Shown here: piece after piece, positions 59,765 through 64,000 of the stretch | Layout: the number at the start of each line of letters is the position of its first letter | Position numbering within the stretch: position 1 is the stretch's first letter | DNA from: JANQMX01 sp965247175 | GTDB taxonomy: Bacteria > Pseudomonadota > Alphaproteobacteria > Kiloniellales > DSM-21159 | DNA length: 64,000 nucleotides | Assembly: GCA_965247175.1 (NCBI GenBank) | Contig: OZ252006.1 | Location: 4,278,001 to 4,342,000, forward strand | Direction: 5' to 3' | The notes under the pieces: model-generated | Told to the model about the DNA's origin: nothing | Seen by the model: only the letters and a program-made list of their open reading frames with translations | Database searches by the model: none | Position numbers and translations under genes: made by a program

Positions 59765-60283
59765 GTGGACCGAGCACAAAAGGAAGCAGTGGTCGCCGAT
59801 CTCAGCGCCAGGTTCGCCGATTCCGCGATTCTTGTCGTCACGCAACAAAGCGGGATGACCGTATCGGAATCGTCGGCCCTGCGTGAGCAGGTACGCGATG
59901 CAGGTGCATCGCATCAGGTGTCCAAGAACCGGCTCGTGAAGCGCGCTCTGGAAGGCACGAAGTTCGCGGCGTTGTCAGAGCTGATGAACGGTCCGACGTC
60001 ACTCACGATGTCGGCCGATCCGGTGGCGGCAGCAAAGGTCTGCGTCGAGTTCGCGAAGAAGAACGAGAAGCTGACCATCGTCGGTGCGGCGTTTGGCGAG
60101 CAGATGCTCGACCCCGAAGGGGTCAAGGCATTGGCCAGCCTGCCGTCGCTCGATGAGCTGCGGGGCAAGATCGTGGGTCTGTTGCAGGCGCCGGCGGGCA
60201 AGATCGCCAGCGTGCTGCAGGCACCTGGCGGTCAGCTGGCCCGGGTCATCGCAGCCTACGGCGCCAAGGACGAAGCGGCCTAG
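59765..60283 (+). CDS. rplJ: 50S ribosomal protein L10
   Basis: 172 residues from GTG 59765; upstream in-frame codons belong to the leader. DRAQKEAVVADLSARFADSAILVVTQQSGMTV and VSKNRLVKRALEGTKF are typical of L10, which anchors L7/L12 dimers on the ribosomal stalk. The C-terminal helix ends KDEAA. Autoregulates through the upstream leader. Confidence 0.97.
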   Translation: MDRAQKEAVVADLSARFADSAILVVTQQSGMTVSESSALREQVRDAGASHQVSKNRLVKRALEGTKFAALSELMNGPTSLTMSADPVAAAKVCVEFAKKNEKLTIVGAAFGEQMLDPEGVKALASLPSLDELRGKIVGLLQAPAGKIASVLQAPGGQLARVIAAYGAKDEAA

Positions 60284-60340
60284 CGGGGCGCCCTAACGGG
60301 TCCTCTTTTTTTAGAAGCTCAAGCCTAAAGGGATTGAAAA

Positions 60341-60721
60341 ATGGCTGATCTGGACAAACTTGTCGAAGAACTTTCCAAACTCACGGTCCTCGAGGCCGCC
60401 GAGCTCTCCAAGCGTCTGGAAGACGAGTGGGGCGTTTCGGCTGCCGCGCCTGTGGCTGTTGCAGCAGTCGGCGGAGCCGCCGGCGGCGACGCAGCTCCGG
60501 CCGAGGAGAAGACGGAGTTCGATGTGATCTTGGCCTCCGTTGGAGACAAGAAAATCAACGTTATTAAGGAAGTTCGCGCCATCACCGGCCTTGGCCTGAA
60601 GGAAGCCAAGGACCTGGTCGAGGGTGCGCCGAAGCCTGTCAAGGAAGGCGCAAGCAAGGACGAGGCTGAGGAGATCAAAGGCAAGCTCGAGGGCGTCGGT
60701 GCGACGGTCGAGCTCAAGTAG
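60341..60721 (+). CDS. rplL: 50S ribosomal protein L7/L12
   Basis: 126 residues. N-terminal dimerisation domain (LVEELSKLTVLEAAELSKRLEDEWG, in parts), Ala/Gly hinge (about 37-52) and C-terminal domain with FDVILASVGDKKINVIKEVRAITGLGLKEAKDLVEGAPK (in parts). Recruits translation factors. Preceded by a purine-rich site; followed by an attenuator-like hairpin. Confidence 0.98.
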   Translation: MADLDKLVEELSKLTVLEAAELSKRLEDEWGVSAAAPVAVAAVGGAAGGDAAPAEEKTEFDVILASVGDKKINVIKEVRAITGLGLKEAKDLVEGAPKPVKEGASKDEAEEIKGKLEGVGATVELK

Positions 60722-60738
60722 TGCGCGTATTCTGATCG

Positions 60739-60801
60739 CGGCGGAACCGGCCGGAGTGGAACACCGCTCCGGCCGGCCCGCCGTGCTTTTGTTACTTTTT
60801 T
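60739..60801 (+). terminator. Attenuator-like hairpin between rplL and rpoB
   Basis: CGGCGG (60739-60744) and CCGGCCGGAG (60747-60756) pair with CTCCGGCCGG (60767-60776) and CCGCCG (60778-60783); loop of 10 bases. Followed by TTTTGTTACTTTTTT (60787-60801). A second hairpin, GGCGGCC/GGCCGCC, lies at 60809-60830. Confidence 0.7.
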
Positions 60802-60899
60802 GAGACCAGGCGGCCGTATATCGGGCCGCCGCAGTGCAGACGATGATGCGGGGTGGCTGCCTTTAGGCGCTGCTCCGGCGAAGGAAACGAGGAATTCAG

Positions 60900-64000
<3,101 letters not shown>

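Overview
The window is a GC-rich (apart from a few AT-rich patches) stretch of a bacterial chromosome. It most resembles a free-living alphaproteobacterium of the old Rhodospirillales group. Reasons: the order murA - DUF2948 - hisG - hisD - UPF0262 - LMW phosphatase - infA - maf - RNase E/G-like - yacG is an alphaproteobacterial housekeeping arrangement; tRNA-Tyr/Gly - tuf - tRNA-Trp - secE - nusG - rplKAJL - rpoB is the standard translation/transcription block; and many small families (UPF0262, DUF2948, PAS_5-type PAS protein) are typical of that class. I saw no insertion sequence, prophage or CRISPR array. The species cannot be named from the sequence alone.

Layout. 1-2.6 kb: end of a chemotaxis operon (cheW tail, cheY, cheB, cheR). 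2.6-10.7 kb: a PAS protein, a CHASE2/adenylate cyclase, an alpha/beta hydrolase, a Gfo/Idh/MocA oxidoreductase and small enzymes. 10.9-19.8 kb: tRNA-Thr, then the murA-his-infA-maf-yacG-HtrA-like protease run and tRNA-Phe. 19.8-26.2 kb: a TIM-barrel/methylglyoxal-synthase fusion, an MFS carrier, a GST divergent from an ArsR-SRPBCC pair with two visible operators, a periplasmic tandem rhodanese and a methyltransferase. 26.3-37.3 kb: the most unusual region. It holds two overlapping cyanophycin-synthetase-like genes, the second lacking the Mur-ligase ATP site, then a DUF5132-like peptide, an HMA2-like protein, a divergent methionine adenosyltransferase translationally coupled to an HMA2-bearing P-type ATPase, and a tandem universal stress protein. 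37.4-44.1 kb: cytochrome c, dehydrogenase, thioesterase, a desaturase divergent from an XRE regulator, a GFA protein, a PhnD-like protein and an amidase. 44.2-44.9 kb: tRNA-Thr and a gene-free stretch with promoter, nested hairpins and a strong terminator, read here as an unassigned structured RNA of about 360 nt. 45-54 kb: an alcohol-dehydrogenase relative, an oxygenase, a DsbA-like protein, a polyamine-breakdown cluster (N-carbamoylputrescine amidase, aminotransferase, gamma-glutamylputrescine-synthetase-like enzyme), a multicopper oxidase and alanine dehydrogenase. 54-64 kb: EF-hand protein, rlmB, tRNAs, tuf and the secE-nusG-rplKAJL-rpoB block, with rpoB cut by the window end.

Genes acting together: CheB and CheR set receptor methylation that CheY output depends on; the two cyanophycin-like ligases are one transcription unit and probably make or extend one polymer or dipeptide product; the HMA2 protein, ATPase and adenosyltransferase look like one envelope/metal or stress module of unknown purpose; the amidase, aminotransferase and glutamine-synthetase-like enzyme can route agmatine/putrescine carbon and nitrogen to central metabolism; L10 and L7/L12 are preceded by a structured leader and followed by an attenuator-like hairpin before rpoB.
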